Source: Dysidea avara
Lineage: Eukaryota; Porifera; Demospongiae; Dictyoceratida; Dysideidae
NCBI RefSeq assembly: GCF_963678975.1
Contig: NC_089281.1
Location: 23,292,765 to 23,356,764, forward strand
DNA: 64,000 nt
Direction: 5' to 3'
The notes under the pieces were generated by a model. The model ran no database searches. It was not told the origin of the DNA and saw only the letters and a program-made list of their open reading frames with translations. Shown piece by piece: positions 38,201 to 48,137 of this stretch (its first letter is position 1; each line of letters opens with the position of its first letter). A program made the translations under genes and the position numbers.

Positions 38201-41200
38201 TAACACTGAGCCACGCTGTAATAGCTACCATGTTCATCTCTTGTTTCACTACTTTTTATAGCTTGGATCCCTACTTCATTTTTAAATTTATAATTTTTAA
38301 TATACTAGTTTGTTTAGTTTTTTTGTTAAAACATACAGCTAGTTATAAACATGTGACTGTTTTATTAGGGTGACTGCTGTATTAGAGTATCTCGTGCAAA
38401 GATGTGTGCTTGCCCAAAAATGGGTGTGGTCATCATGGTTTCAATCGATTATTAGACTAGAGTATCGCTATAATTAGCCTACCAACTTGAAGGTGTGTAG
38501 TCACAAATACAGCTAGCGTAAAAGGGGTATGGTCATCGTGGTCTCGATCGATAGATCAATAATATATAGTAGAAAAAAGAATGGGAGTGATCTTGTGACC
38601 TATCGTGGAGTACCGGTACCTCCGTACAGTAGCGTAGTCTAAGCGCCTTAAATAATTTTGTGGCGTCTATTATGCTGTTTAAAAAAAGTGTTGATATGGA
38701 AAATTAACGTCTCAATATGGTTTCGTTGGATGAAGAAGACAAGCAGCCTGATTGAAGATAAAAGAAAAGACAAGGCGCAGAGGGCGCACACTCGTTGGAA
38801 CTCCAAAAGGCACATCCCACCGGTGAGTTTGTTGTTGTGGCGTAAAATGGTGACCATGCACTGCTTCATTTGGGCTCTAGGCTTGCGACTGTAGTCAGGC
38901 AGTGAGTGAGCCGGTGAGTGAAATTTCGAGTTTTGACAATTTAAAAAAATTCTATATCCTACCGCCAGTAAGCATTTTCTTGTTCTTAATGCTACATTTG
39001 ATGTTAGATGGACTAATATTATTCCATTAAGGTGATTTTCGTCATGTAAGAAGTTTCTACGCTGGTTTTTAAAGGCGGTATTTTTGGTGGCGCGCATCAC
39101 TCTTGATGCAAACCCTACTGAAACTACCGTACTGTTTGATATCTAATGTCACATGCACTGCTGATGTGCACGTATGTAAATAATTCATGCCAATTTTCAG
39201 AAAGTAATCTGGGAACATCATGAATACAGTTTGATCTTCCATATTATGATGTGCCACAAGGTACTATCCACACAAAAACAACCAAGCTGTGAAAAAAGGT
39301 TACCAGAGTGGCCTTCAAAAGCCTAAGTGAAAAAGTTGTGAAATCAAAAGTGGTGGCTAAGAAAATAAATGCTATTAATGGCTGAGCATTATTACCATTA
39401 TTATCATTATTATCATTGTAGCCATTTCTTGGCTGCCACCTTTGATTTCACAAGTTGTTTTTTTTTTTGTCTTGGATATTGAAGGCCACACCCTTTTTGC
39501 ACAGCTTGGTTGTATTTTAATTCTTTTTGTACTTTATACACCCCCAACGCCAGCCTATATTTGGAGTTTCTTCTTACCCACATTTCTTCTTATCTACAGA
39601 TAGGGTTGGGAGGTATTTATTAGTAGTCAATAAAGGTATTTTCAGATACCGAAATGGTTTCTAAAAATACCGAATACCGGATTTGATGTAGTAATTAATT
39701 TTTGGTGGTTTAGTGGTGACCATACGTACATGAAGCCCCATACAGCCATGTTCACGCTGTGTTCAGAGCAATGAGTGCATGTTAAAGTATTCACAATGTT
39801 TTTTTACTTTTTGGGATACTTCAAAACTTACTTTGTGGCACAATATTGTTGTTGTTTCATTTGTTTCTTTTAAAACAAATGTGGGTATAAGTGCAAATCA
39901 TAGCTTACCCATGTTTAAAAGATATTTAGTGATACCGAGGTATTTTTCCTAATACCATACTGTTCTTCAAAAATGCACATGAATACCGCCCATCCCTATC
40001 TACAGACACCATTAATGATTATTGAAGACAGAAGTTATAATTGTGATTGTATTGTATGTTTTATTTGACTATATTTAATAGCTATTGTAATAAAAAAAAC
40101 ATATTTTTGAGGACTTAATACAACATACATAGAAAGGTATTAGAACAACCTAATATTTTCATCGGTAGATCTATGAAATCATACAACTAGTTTTTTTTCA
40201 TTTATAAAATGAGATGAACAGCCGTGATAGCAGTGGCTCAGTGGTAAAGAATCTGGGTGTTAGGTGTGAGGGACCCTGGTGGAGACATTTTTCATGCACT
40301 TTTTTTTACCTCACTGTGACTGTTCTATTAGAGTATCTCAGCCCTGTGATTTTACATTTTTTTGGTTTTTGTTTTGTAACTTTGTAGTTGTTACTCCTTT
40401 GTGTTTCAAATCAACAAAAGGTACTGTAACAATGGTTAACCCAATTTTCAAGTTATTCCCATGTGTGGTTGACATCACACCATGGATATTTATCAGCAAA
40501 CTTAGTACATGAATTCAATTTACTTGTACCAAATTTCAAGGCAATCAAGCTATACATTTGCAAAGTGTGCAAAAAAGAAAAATCTTGGTTCCAGTAGATC
40601 TCTTTAGAAGAAGTAAATTGAAACTTTGGCCACCCATATCTCAGGAATGGCTGGAGCGAATTCAGTCAAATTTGGTGTGTGGTTTGCCCTACCTGGTGGA
40701 GAACTACAAAGCAAAAATGGTGTACTTAAAGGGACCGTGGAGCTATGCATGCATGAAAACGTGTTTTCTTTCTTGTCAATGGTGTGGTGTGCCAGCTATT
40801 CTGGCTGCACTGTGGCATGTATTTGGGACCTGTAAGAAGGCTAAAGTCTGTAAATACAGGCACTCAGAATCTTGATATTATCATTGAGCCCTTAAATGTA
40901 TAAATATATATCTCTAATACTTGAATATTAAATTTGGTATGAACTACATTCAATAAAGCAATATTTTCTATATACATCTAAAAGGCAAAGTTTTTGCTCA
41001 ACTGGGTGCAGAGGCGTAGCCAAGGGTGCGCATGGGTGGGCATTTGCCCAACCATCACAATATAGCTTAAGATTCAGGTGAAAATTAGCAGCGCACAAAA
41101 CAACCCTACTTTAATACTGTAAAGCATAAAAGTGTACCTCATTTGTTGAACCATGACAAGGGATCAAGATAGACGGTGTATCACGTGATCCATTACACAG

Positions 41201-44200
41201 AAAATTCCTTGGGAGTCCCTATAATTACACTTCATGTATACGCGCGTGCCACGCTCCTTGGCGCGCTTTAAATTCAAAATTTAAAAATGGAGTCGAAGCG
41301 TGGTACACTATAGTCGTGGTACTGTATCTCTAAGTCACAATGAGTGATAATCATCAGTAGGATTCAGTGTGGATGGTGCTGACAGCAAAAGATTTAGTTT
41401 CAGTGGACTTGTCAAGCGTATTTTTTTTTTGATAAGGAAAGTAACTAACTTACTGCTGATGAAAGAAAACGGGAAAACGTACTCTTCTAGATAACAATAA
41501 TGGCATATGCAAATGGAGCTGGAAATGGAGAAAGGTCAAATAATTATAAAGTGTCACATGCGCAATTTGTACTGATTAACCAAGTTGTGATTTACACCAG
41601 ATTCATTCAAAATGTACATTGGCTGCTATAAGTCTGGGATGAAGTTTTCTTGGCATGCTAATATTTGTGATAAGACTCATAGTTCATAAATTAGCACCCG
41701 GGCCTTCAGTTGGGGTCATGTGGCGTTTACTTGAAGAAAAAGCAATACATATCGCTTGGTGGTCGGTCTGTAAGCTATACTGCCAGTTGATTGTAGTAAA
41801 TATGCGATGAACTATTTATTTTAGGTTCAGCAGTTTGATGTCACGTGATACTCGGCTACGACAATCGTCAGTGGATGCCTGCCCTACAAGTTTAATAGAA
41901 TAGCATATAGCTAGTAATGTTTGCATGCATGCGTGCAAACAGCATTTGTTTACATTATAGCATAAGTAGCTGTAGGCCTTGTGTGCATACACTTGTCATA
42001 TTTTTCTTTGATAATATCTCACATGAAAGTGAGCGTGTTTCTTGTGTGTGTAGTTAGGTTGAAGTTATGCCCAACCATCAAATATTGGCTGGCTACGCCC
42101 CTGACTGGGTGCAAAGTCAAGTGCAGACAGATAAACAATTCTACCAAAAACTTCAGAAAAACCATTACCTTTTCAGCAGATGCACAACATACAAAAACAT
42201 CAAAAAATAATTATAATACAAACTATTCAATAGACATTCTTACCCTTACAACAGATCCTCTATGATTCTTGAAAGTGACATTGTCAAATCTTCCACTATA
42301 GTAGTTAAGGCTAACAGTAGCACCATCTGTACCAAAGTTTTCACTAAAATAGCTAACAACAGATATATTTTAAAACACAGTTGAAAATGGTTAACTTGTA
42401 TGGATGAATAGCAGATTGCGTACCAATCTAATACTCCCAATGTTGACCCAATCTAAATAATTTACCACCGATCTACCAATATTGCAACAATCTGACATCA
42501 ATCAGCATATAGCATGTATTAGAATAATCTACAGTTTGTAGGTTGTTAATTGCAGCAGAGTATCAAAGTGCATGTTTTAATCTATTTAATGTGTAGTGCA
42601 GCACTAGCATTTTAGCATTATTACCTATGTAATGATATAGAATAAACCTAATATGTATTGTTGAAGACATGAGAAAAATCACAGTATCAAACCAGCATTT
42701 TTGTACAATATTACTTCCAACCAATTTTACTCAAATCGTCCATATCAGTACCGGTCTGATACTAGATTGGTAGATTGGTACAACCCTATTCCTCTATTCT
42801 TACGTAACCACTATAATTTAGTTACACACACACAACACACACACACAACACACACAACTTTCAACATCTATACATTTTATTAAGAGTTCATAATATCAAA
42901 CGGTACAGTAGTACCGTTTAAGTAGTGTACCATTTAAGTAGGAATCGCCCCAAAATGTTGCCTTAAAAAATCGCAGTGGATATTCGTCCGGCAGCCGGAC
43001 ACTGTTTCTGTTTGATATCCATCCAGCAGTGTCACCCATAACTCGAGTATCAAACACACTAGTTATATGAAGGCACATTTTTGGGTGAGTTTGCAGACAG
43101 TGAAAGTCATCATTGTGCTTAACAGGCAAATGTCACATTAGCATTAGGGATAGGGTCGGGTTCAGCTTTGGTTTCTTCTTCACTGGGTATTCTTCTTATA
43201 TAAGTTCCTTCTTGAATGACTTATATAAGGTAGAAACTAAGAGAGATGGGTAGCTGGGAGCCACATAGCACAGTGGTTACAATCCTTGGCTAACACACTG
43301 GAGGTCCCGGGTTTGATTCTCAGACAGGTCATGATTTTGGTTTTCTCTTTTTTTCCGTTTGGGACCCTTTTTTGTCTAAGTTTTTTTTTTAATTCACGCG
43401 ACTGCCGGACAGATATCCACTGCCTAAAAAAAATCATTCTAGAGACATCCTACACAACGAAAATCACCTTTACGGAATAGTACTAGTCCATATAATATAA
43501 TACAGCATTAAATACAACAAAACACTTACAGGTGGCCGGGTATGGAATTTTTTTAAATCGTCAAAACTCAAAATTTAGCCTCACTGCCTCACTGCTAAAC
43601 TGCCTGACCACAGTCGCAAGGCTAGAGGCCAAACGAAGCGGCAAACGGCCACCATTATTTTTACGCCATAATAACAAACTCACCAGTGGGATATGCCTTT
43701 TGGGGTTCCAATGAGTGTAGGCCCTCTACACCTTGTCTTTTCTTTTATCATCAGTCAGGCTGCTTGTCTTCTTCATCATCCAATGAAACCATATCGAGGC
43801 ATTAATTTTCTGTATCAACATTTTCTTTCAGCAGGATATTTGGACACCACAGAATTATTCTAGAACTGGATTTCAGAAGCACTTCAGTCCCAGCGCTACT
43901 ATAAGAGGTATACACCCCTTGGCTGACTCGAGATACTCTAATACAACAGTCATTCTAATACAAGAGTCATGTATAATATTCTACTAGAACAGTCACAAGT
44001 TACACTGTAGCTAGCTGTGCTACAACAAAAAATCCAAACAAACTAGTACTTTTAAAAAATTGTTAATTTACAAATGAAGTAGGGATCTATGCAATAAAAG
44101 TAGTGAAACAAGAGATGAATGATGGTATTACAGCATAGCTTGGTGGGAAAATCCCTACTTTGGCAGCGAAAAAAAACTGTTATAGGTAACATGCCAAAGT

Positions 44201-47200
44201 AGGGACTTTCCCACCAAGCTATGCTATAACACCATCATTCATCTCTTGTTTCACTACTTTTTATTGCGTAGATCCCTACTTCATTTTTAAATTTAAAATA
44301 CTAGTTATTATAGGGGGGGGGGGGAGTATCCTACTTCTGTATAGCCTGTATAAACACCAATGGTGAAATTACATTGCAATACCTATAGTCACCTTTAATG
44401 TGTTAGTTGGTTAGGCTTTTGCTCAGCCTATTCAGTGTACTAAGCTACAAAGATTGTTGTAGGGTGGCTTCAATAAGCAATCCATTGGAGGTATCATCAA
44501 CACTCTCAAAGTGTTGAAGCAATATCCTAGAGAAACCAGTGTTTTATTGAAACCCTTCATGCTATTGCATCATAACTTCACCATTGGCATTTATACAAGT
44601 GAAACTGAAGTCCTCCCTATATATTATTATGAACTCTTGATTTTATTACAGTTAATATCACAGTGCATAGTAATTTTTAGCTTGGTAACTAAGGATATTG
44701 AGTAACATTAATATTCTGATAAAATGGTGGTCATAAAATACTGTGCATCTTTATTTTACAAGTACAAGTATATACACTGTATACTCAGTATACAAATACA
44801 TACAGATGGTATACTATAAATCTTACCAGTTTACAAATTCTGCTGGTCCCTGCTGCTCTCGATTTCCATACAAGTTATAAGATACGATATCAACAGCGCC
44901 ACCATGGAGGGTAGCTGAGTTTTTATAAAAATGACACCCCTCATATCTGATGTAACTGCCAGATAGTCCAAGAGAAGAAAATACACTCACACCACCACCA
45001 ATAGTGGCCGTGTTGTTTATAAACACACAGGTGTGTAAAATAATTCCTTGATAAAATCCTTCCTCTGGCACAACAAGGTTTGCAAAGAAGTATCCACCTC
45101 CAACAGGAGCAGTATTCATAGTGAATGTATTGTTACGCAGCATGTATAATTGGTGTAAAGTTGAAGACTCACTTATAGAAAAATACACAGCTCCACCAAT
45201 GTTTTCAGCAGAGTTGTTCACAAATAAACTGTCATTTACAATACACTGGACAACTGTAGTAGCATTAACTACTATAGATAAGCCTCCACCTCGACCACTA
45301 AAGATTCTTTGTTGTTGCACTTCATTTGGCGACGATGCATGACCAGCATGGTTGTTGGTAAAGGTACAATTGGTAATGGTGATGTTAATGATATTGAGTG
45401 GTCTTGTAACTAGTCTATCATTGTATCCAACTGAAAGACCTCCAGCATTAGTCTGATATGGCTGCCTGGTGAAATAACTGGTGGCAGTATTATTGAGAAA
45501 CGTACAATTCTTTACAATTACAGTTGGTGAATTAAAAATATTCACAGAACCATGCTGATTACCACTAGAAATAAAATAATGCAAATTATACCTATAGTAT
45601 TGTACATGTGAACATGGAATCCACACATACATATACATACAACCATCAATTATGAACACTTAAATAAGAATTTCTGAAAGTGTAGACTTAAAAATCACTT
45701 GCATCACACACACACGCGTGCGTACACGCACACACACCACATGCACACACAGCCACTACTGCTTGCATGATTATGCCTACCCAGCGAACCAGCACTGTGA
45801 CACCTGTGCACTATATTCAAGTGCTGTGAGTCACTGCAGGCAAATCCTGTGGAGGCAGGACTAGTAACCTGCAGATGTCTCACAGGTGAAAGTGTATGTG
45901 AAACATGTACAATCACAGTTAACAGCTGAAGCAATGTGAGTAAAATTTCTCTTGCTCACAACAGCTGAGCATAACTAAACATCAAACCTGGAACCTTTTG
46001 ATTACTAGGTGCACTTGGTATGCTGCCTCAAAACTTAAAGCCAGCCATCCTGAGATGACAATGTCTAAAGTATGTGATCACCCTTTACTGTCATCAGCAA
46101 GGACAGGTGGTGGTGCACTTATGCCTTGCGATATCCTATGGTTTTCTAAAAGAGTGCTTACCCAGCCATATATCAGAATATGCACAAAATTTGATTAGGG
46201 ATCATAGAAATAAAAAGTGGGGAGGTTGGCAATGCCTACACCTGCAGATATACTAGTGGACATTTAAGTCTATACCCATTAGGATAAAATGTATCTTCAG
46301 GTGTAAGCAACCCTCTCTTGGTTCACTATTTATTTCTAGGATCCTTATACTTGTTTGTTTACTTGTTTTGTAACATTATTATGACTGGTGAAACTGGATC
46401 AAAAAAAAGGTGCTAGACTTAATGTTTTTGTCTGAATGTGTGCCCCAACTAGAAGTGAAGTGACCATTATGCTTTACTTTCAACTATGTTACAAATGAAG
46501 AACAGTATAAGAGAAGTGCCCCTGCAATCAATCCAGTCACTACAGAAAATTCAGATGATTACCCATTAAAAGCCATCACGCACTACCACAAAAATTGACA
46601 CCTTGTGCTATCAGTAAAGAGAAATGGGACATAAATGAGGACAAAGGTAAGTCCATCATGCATGCATTGTTCAGTAGTATGCCAAAAGGCACCCGTCAGG
46701 TTGATGCAACATATAACAGTGAAAAAAATCAATCCCGTAGTCTTGAGTTACACTTGAAGGCATCAAGCAGGCAGTTAGTTTGGTCAGTCAGTAGACAATT
46801 CCACTAAATAAAAAGTATATAATTCCGTAGCAATTTATTGGGAGCAATTCAGGTCATACTGAAGGCACTTTTGGACTTGGTTAGCTATATCTAACCGATG
46901 CTTCCAAGGCACCATGAGGGTCTTGTGAGGCTAGTTTATGGTAAATCTTATTGTGAGGAAAGTGCAACCTGATTCCTAATATATAGTTAGTATTATAGTG
47001 CTACGCGATATAGTACTGTATGATAGTAAAGTTTGCATGTAACTAAAGTATATACTGTAACAATTTAGTGCATATAAATTGTATGACTTTACTGCATAAG
47101 CCCTACTCCGATAACTAATCATGTATATGCCAATAACTTATGGAAAGTATTTGTTAGTAACTACTGCAGCCATTGACATATTAACACCTTTGTATTAGCT

Positions 47201-48084
47201 ATAAAGGAAACTGTGGCACAAAAGGAGAATGGTAACATATAAACTGAGTTTGTTAAATATTCAAATATTTAGAAATGCTTTTACCTTTTAGAATTTATAG
47301 GGCATTACTATCAATGAATCACCTACATGGAGTCATAATAATAATATGATCGTGCAAAGTTTTGGTAAATAACTATCACTATGGCTTCATCATCTGCATG
47401 GCTTCATCATCTGCATGGCTTTATAAAATCCCTACCTGTGACACCATGGAAATACACACCATGTTAGAGTGTAAACAAGTACAAACTTTACTACACTGAC
47501 ATCTCTTACATGAACACACAATTCAGTATCACCACCATAGCTACTTCCTCTATCAGTATGGGTACTGGACACTCGACTAACACCAAACCATCAAATGATA
47601 TTAACCACACGTGTGATATAGGCTGTACAGTACGTCTCAGCATCTCTGGATCAGTTACATTACTAGTACAAGTTATGTTAACCATGCCATCGGCCATAAT
47701 CACTAGGCTACCATTGGTACCCAAGTTGATCGTCATTAGTTGTGGTAAATCTAGCAAGAAATCACCCCCATCAAGGATCACATTAAGACAGACGATCGTT
47801 TGATTGCTGGGTGAAGATATACTCTGCATAAAGTTGTCGAGTTGTGTTTGGGTAGTGATGATCAGCGTACGCGTGTGATCGGTTGAGCAGTTCAAAGGTG
47901 AGCTCGATACATCATGCCGGGTGCCGCTTGGGGTGCCGGTACACAACACAGTACACGCACTCAAATATATCAGTCCCACACAGCAAACATATGTGAATAT
48001 ACTTGATTTGATCAAGTTTTTGGATTTGATAGTCGAACCAGATCCTAAAATACAGTCATTTGTTACTTTCATTTCGCCGAACAT
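17548..48084 (-). CDS. 21-exon beta-helix / Cys-rich / multi-span membrane protein
   Basis: Spliced gene of about 1210 aa. Exons (high to low): 48084-47510, 45564-44827, 42343-42250, 37866-37715, 34972-34957, 34789-34641, 34540-34441, 31365-31261, 31162-31013, 29677-29522, 26156-25985, 23354-23253, 23203-23115, 23058-23002, 22423-22275, 20348-20204, 19791-19657, 18858-18727, 18676-18530, 18254-18073, 17635-17548. Every junction has GT/AG ends and matching phase, and the total is a multiple of three ending in TAA. Order: hydrophobic N-terminus (about residues 28-47), beta-helix repeats of NxxAxxGGA type (about 190-575), Ig-like/linker region with an AFPGE motif (575-693), Cys-rich modules (693-825), then about eight or nine membrane spans to the C-terminus. 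I recognise the architecture from sponge genomes but know no function; a cell-surface receptor or adhesion role is inference. Start choice: first ATG in the open frame. The exon 15 donor and exon 19/20 boundary are the least certain. Confidence 0.85.
20913..21430. mobile_element. hAT-type MITE in intron 15
   Basis: Inverted ends TAGTGTTGCACCGATA and ATTGGTGCAACACTA with perfect 8-bp target duplication AACTGTAG (20905-20912, 21431-21438). Subterminal CCGATAACCGAT repeats are characteristic of the family. Confidence 0.88.
21466..21970. mobile_element. hAT-like MITE in intron 15
   Basis: Inverted ends AGAGGTGCACCAAT and TTGGTGCACCTCT; subterminal repeats of ATATTGGTATT. No clear target duplication. 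It contains a 26-bp tandem duplication near 21730-21785 (ATTCCTGCTTACAACC) and a tRNA-like B box near 21655. Confidence 0.65.
23253..29677 (-). CDS. Exons 10-12: Cys-rich modules and first membrane entry
   Basis: Exon 10 (29677-29522) codes SCPPGHVLHSTGEEDEYECQ and then CQCDD, ending IILE. Exon 11 (26156-25985) codes EGQWAHRINV, then YYYCPPGYCQC and a DDDDRQCVCD stretch. Exon 12 (23354-23253) codes DLCGKCRGEKAVSALLNKC then CVSCGKASILLVIVL, where the first membrane span starts. These match the W-CPxxYCxC and GxxCGxCxxG blocks of the single-exon gene at 53,988-56,279 (GYW, CPNDYCNYDC, SCGECKDG), evidence of common ancestry. Confidence 0.85.
24614..25942. mobile_element. hAT-like element in intron 11
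   Basis: Ends AAGGGCATAGCCAGG and CCTGGCTATGCCCCT are inverted repeats, of the same class as 41009-42103. I see no matching 8-bp flank. The interior carries a foldback element (25458-25711) and an inverted stretch (about 25050-25380) of the tRNA-module family with CCCTAACCCTAACGC. Confidence 0.55.
25458..25711. mobile_element. Foldback element
   Basis: The left arm (25458-25515) contains CTAACAACATACTGACAGCC-like sequence and AACTTCAACCTCTT; the right arm (25645-25711) carries its reverse complement (AAGAGGTTGAAGTTGGCTGT). The short loop has no ORF. Confidence 0.65.
26611..27590. mobile_element. hAT-type element in intron 10, with nested foldback
   Basis: Left end CAGTGTTAGGGGTAAC, right end GTATTGCCCCAACATTG; perfect 8-bp target duplication CTACTTGT (26603-26610, 27591-27598). 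Subterminal AGTAATATAACG strings. A separate foldback (27064-27514) is inserted inside. Confidence 0.85.
27064..27514. mobile_element. Foldback element nested in hAT element
   Basis: Arms of about 75 bp: ATACCCCTGTAGAAGGGCGT at about 27108 and its reverse complement at about 27445, continuing outward through GAGAGTAGGATACTCTC-like and CAAGAGTTCA/TGAACTCTTG ends. A diverged relative lies at 44310-44640. Confidence 0.8.
28063..28470 (+). repeat. Two tRNA-like SINE heads in tandem
   Basis: The first unit has TAGCGTTAGTGCATAG and B box GGGTTCGATTCC (about 28066-28112). The second has CAGCTCAGCTGGTAAAG and B box GGGTTTGAATCCC (about 28378-28444). Neither folds into a full cloverleaf by eye, so they are read as tRNA-derived SINEs, not tRNA genes. 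Confidence 0.55.
29707..29942. mobile_element. pogo/Tc1-mariner-like MITE
   Basis: Ends CAGTAGGACCTTGATTATC and GGATAATGGAGGTCCTACTG, flanked by TA. The interior holds three CTATTAGAGTA motif copies. Same ends as 61298-61490. Confidence 0.8.
31013..31365 (-). CDS. Exons 8-9: beta-sandwich-like linker (AFPGE motif)
   Basis: Exon 8 (31365-31261, 35 codons) begins IKAFPGEMIKLVILSFDEQN and ends at a consensus GAA|GTAAGT donor. Exon 9 (31162-31013, 50 codons) has no ATG; it reads GVSLEFTPSASALQPSNPTI and ends GCA|GTAAGT. Both are phase 0-0 and separated by a 98-nt intron. The PGE-hydrophobic-strand pattern recalls the short beta-sandwich segment that follows beta-helices in related sponge proteins; this is inference from family pattern. 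Confidence 0.75.
31558..32227 (+). pseudogene. LINE ORF2 C-terminal fragment with (AAT)n tail
   Basis: Open frame LKWNMHVNYITAKANKTLGF shifts frame near 31662 and continues YTVFIRSQLEYAATVWAPWQ, then RRAARFV, MYKIIHN and SLWNNLPNLAKD to a stop at 32184. This is the usual end of jockey/CR1-like non-LTR retrotransposon reverse transcriptases. It is followed by an (AAT)n run at 32203-32227, a normal LINE tail. The copy is 5'-truncated and frameshifted, and lies in intron 7 of the 21-exon gene on the opposite strand. Confidence 0.85.
32901..33545. mobile_element. hAT-type element in intron 7
   Basis: Ends CAGGCCTGGGGTCAAATAC and GTATTTGACCCCAAGCCTG, flanks GTGTAGTT and GTGTAGTC (7 of 8). The subterminal AAATACAAATACTTT repeats are typical of this widespread animal hAT group. 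Confidence 0.82.
34441..42343 (-). CDS. Exons 3-7: further beta-helix coils, including a 16-nt microexon
   Basis: Exon 3 (42343-42250) reads GATVSLNYYSGRFDNVTF. Exon 4 (37866-37715) carries VDNDAGTFDGGAVHL and MFTNNSGR. Exon 5 (34972-34957) is 16 nt and codes the end of R plus NGAAL. Exon 6 (34789-34641) gives MNFTGNKAVIGSAIYT and an LCSW motif. Exon 7 (34540-34441) is a polar linker (TGNTNTGHDIVSS). Exons 4, 5 and 6 join as NNSGR-NGAAL-VSMNFTGNKA, which restores one more beta-helix turn. Without the microexon the phases of exons 4 and 6 do not match. Exons 3 and 7 are short, so their limits rest on phase and splice sites. Confidence 0.75.
35200..36107. mobile_element. Composite foldback element, copy 1 (intron 4)
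   Basis: 35200-35473 is a hairpin: arms contain AAAGTAGGGACCATAGCACA, CAATAAGAAGTGTT and their complements. It is followed by a 600-bp body starting GACTGGTGAACCC and ending TTTGTTGTCCCTACTATAC plus ACTGTATGAT. Same order at 51832-52964. The body holds a frame MKNMDDFHYEEKPPCTTTK, conserved in that copy. Confidence 0.78.
36607..36899. mobile_element. hAT-type MITE, second family, copy 2
   Basis: Ends CAAGGGCGGGG and CCACCGCCCCTG with perfect 8-bp target duplication ATTAGTAG (36599-36606, 36900-36907). The interior matches 7800-8123, including GTAAGTTGAAGGCC and the GACTGCTCTATTAGAGTATC motif. Confidence 0.85.
36970..37490. repeat. Foldback related to the 56.4-58.4 kb element
   Basis: GATTTGACCTTTGGTGACCT and CCCTGAGGCATTATTTTA on the left; TAAAATAATGCCTCAGAG and CACCAAAAGTCAATTTTG on the right. 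Diverged inverted arms around an AT-rich centre. Confidence 0.55.
38034..38308. mobile_element. Foldback MITE family 2, copy 1 (intron 3)
   Basis: Arms of about 115 bp: AATGAAGTAGGGATCCAAGC and AGTAGTGAAACAAGAGATGA on the left, complements on the right. The centre has two CCCTACTTTGGCAT-type inverted strings. Confidence 0.85.
38640..39115. repeat. Dispersed repeat, copy 2
   Basis: Contains TGAGTTTGTTGTTGTGGCGT, TTGCGACTGTAGTCAGGCAG and TTCGTTGGATGAAGAAGACA. A 150-codon minus-strand ORF here is a by-product of the repeat; the same stretch is broken in the other copies. Confidence 0.7.
39261..39532. mobile_element. Foldback MITE family 3, copy 1
   Basis: Left arm AACAACCAAGCTGTGAAAAA with TGGTGGCTAAGAAA; right arm TTTCTTGGCTGCCACC and CACAGCTTGGTTGT. 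(ATT)n-like centre. Confidence 0.72.
39601..39998. mobile_element. hAT-type MITE in intron 3
   Basis: Ends TAGGGTTGGGAGGTATT and ATACCGCCCATCCCTA; perfect 8-bp target duplication TCTACAGA (39593-39600, 39999-40006). Interior ATACCG repeats. Confidence 0.88.
40222..40880 (+). repeat. tRNA-headed dispersed repeat
   Basis: The head GTGGCTCAGTGGTAAAGAAT resembles a tRNA A-box region. It is followed by a GACTGTTCTATTAGAGTATC motif and a body with TACCAAATTTCAAGGCAAT and AGGAATGGCTGGAGCGAAT. The body gives overlapping ORFs in two frames that are not convincingly protein-like. A partial body copy starts at about 4538. Confidence 0.45.
41009..42103. mobile_element. hAT-type element in intron 3
   Basis: Ends CAGAGGCGTAGCCAAG and GGCTGGCTACGCCCCTG; perfect 8-bp target duplication ACTGGGTG (41001-41008, 42104-42111). 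About 1.1 kb without a transposase frame, so non-autonomous. Confidence 0.9.
42972..43424. mobile_element. TIR element with tRNA-like module
   Basis: Inverted ends around AGTGGATATTCGTCCGGCAG (left) and TGCCGGACAGATATCCACT (right), roughly flanked by TTAAAAAAT and TAAAAAAAA. Inside, the TAGGGTCGGGTTCAGC block and a tRNA-like unit (A box TAGCACAGTGG at about 43266, B box GGGTTTGATTC) match 9253-11273. Confidence 0.7.
43512..43860. repeat. Dispersed repeat, copy 3 (inverted)
   Basis: Reverse-complement relation to 38640-39115: CTGCCTGACCACAGTCGCAA, ACGCCATAATAACAAACTCA and TCATCATCCAATGAAACCAT. Confidence 0.7.
44042..44305. mobile_element. Foldback MITE family 2, copy 2 (intron 2)
   Basis: Same arms as 38034-38308 (AATGAAGTAGGGATC, AGTAGTGAAACAAGAGATGA) ending in a CTAGT/ACTAG pair. 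A G-run of about 14 follows it at 44315. Confidence 0.85.
44827..45564 (-). CDS. Exon 2: glycine-rich beta-helix repeats
   Basis: This 738-nt exon codes about 246 residues with at least five repeats of the form C-x-F-x-N-N-x-A-x-x-x-GG (for example NNTATIGGGVSV, NNSAENIGGAVYF, KNSATLHGGAVDI). This is the pattern of right-handed parallel beta-helix ectodomains (pectate-lyase-like/POMP-like). Many NxS/T sequons sit in the turns, so the domain is probably extracellular and glycosylated. Acceptor TTTCTAG, donor CTG|GTAAGA; phase 2 in and out. Confidence 0.88.
46381..47030. repeat. Third, diverged copy of the 600-bp body
   Basis: Begins ATGACTGGTGAAACTGG and shares AAATGGGACATAAATGAGG, GGTAAGTCCAT and ATGCCAAAAGGCA with the two composite elements, ending near TAGTACTGTATGAT. 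The hairpin half is absent and the peptide frame is broken. Confidence 0.7.
47510..48084 (-). CDS. Exon 1: N-terminus and start of ectodomain
   Basis: Open frame continues upstream to about 48117 but without another ATG; the ATG at 48084 has G at -3, and a second ATG lies at 48072. A hydrophobic stretch (IFTYVCCVGLIYLSACTVLC) about 28 residues in is a signal peptide or signal anchor. The rest has several N-glycosylation sequons (NCS, NQT, NIT, NVT) and ends in a strand-rich segment (VVILNCVF) typical of the first coil of a beta-helix. The donor reads AT|GTAAGA and leaves phase 2. Confidence 0.8.
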
Positions 48085-48137
48085 TTCACGATCGTTGCCC
48101 GACAAAAAGTGCTCCACGCGGACGCCCTATGCCTATA

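Noticed and set aside
38648..39100. 150-codon minus-strand ORF as a gene
   Set aside because: It lies in a dispersed repeat present three times, and the frame is broken in the other copies.
40558..40875. 105-codon ORF as a protein gene
   Set aside because: Two overlapping frames are open over the same tRNA-headed repeat and a partial copy exists at 4.5 kb.
43259..43330. Functional tRNA gene
   Set aside because: A and B boxes are visible but no full cloverleaf could be formed by eye, and the same unit recurs inside TIR elements, so it is read as a tRNA-derived module.
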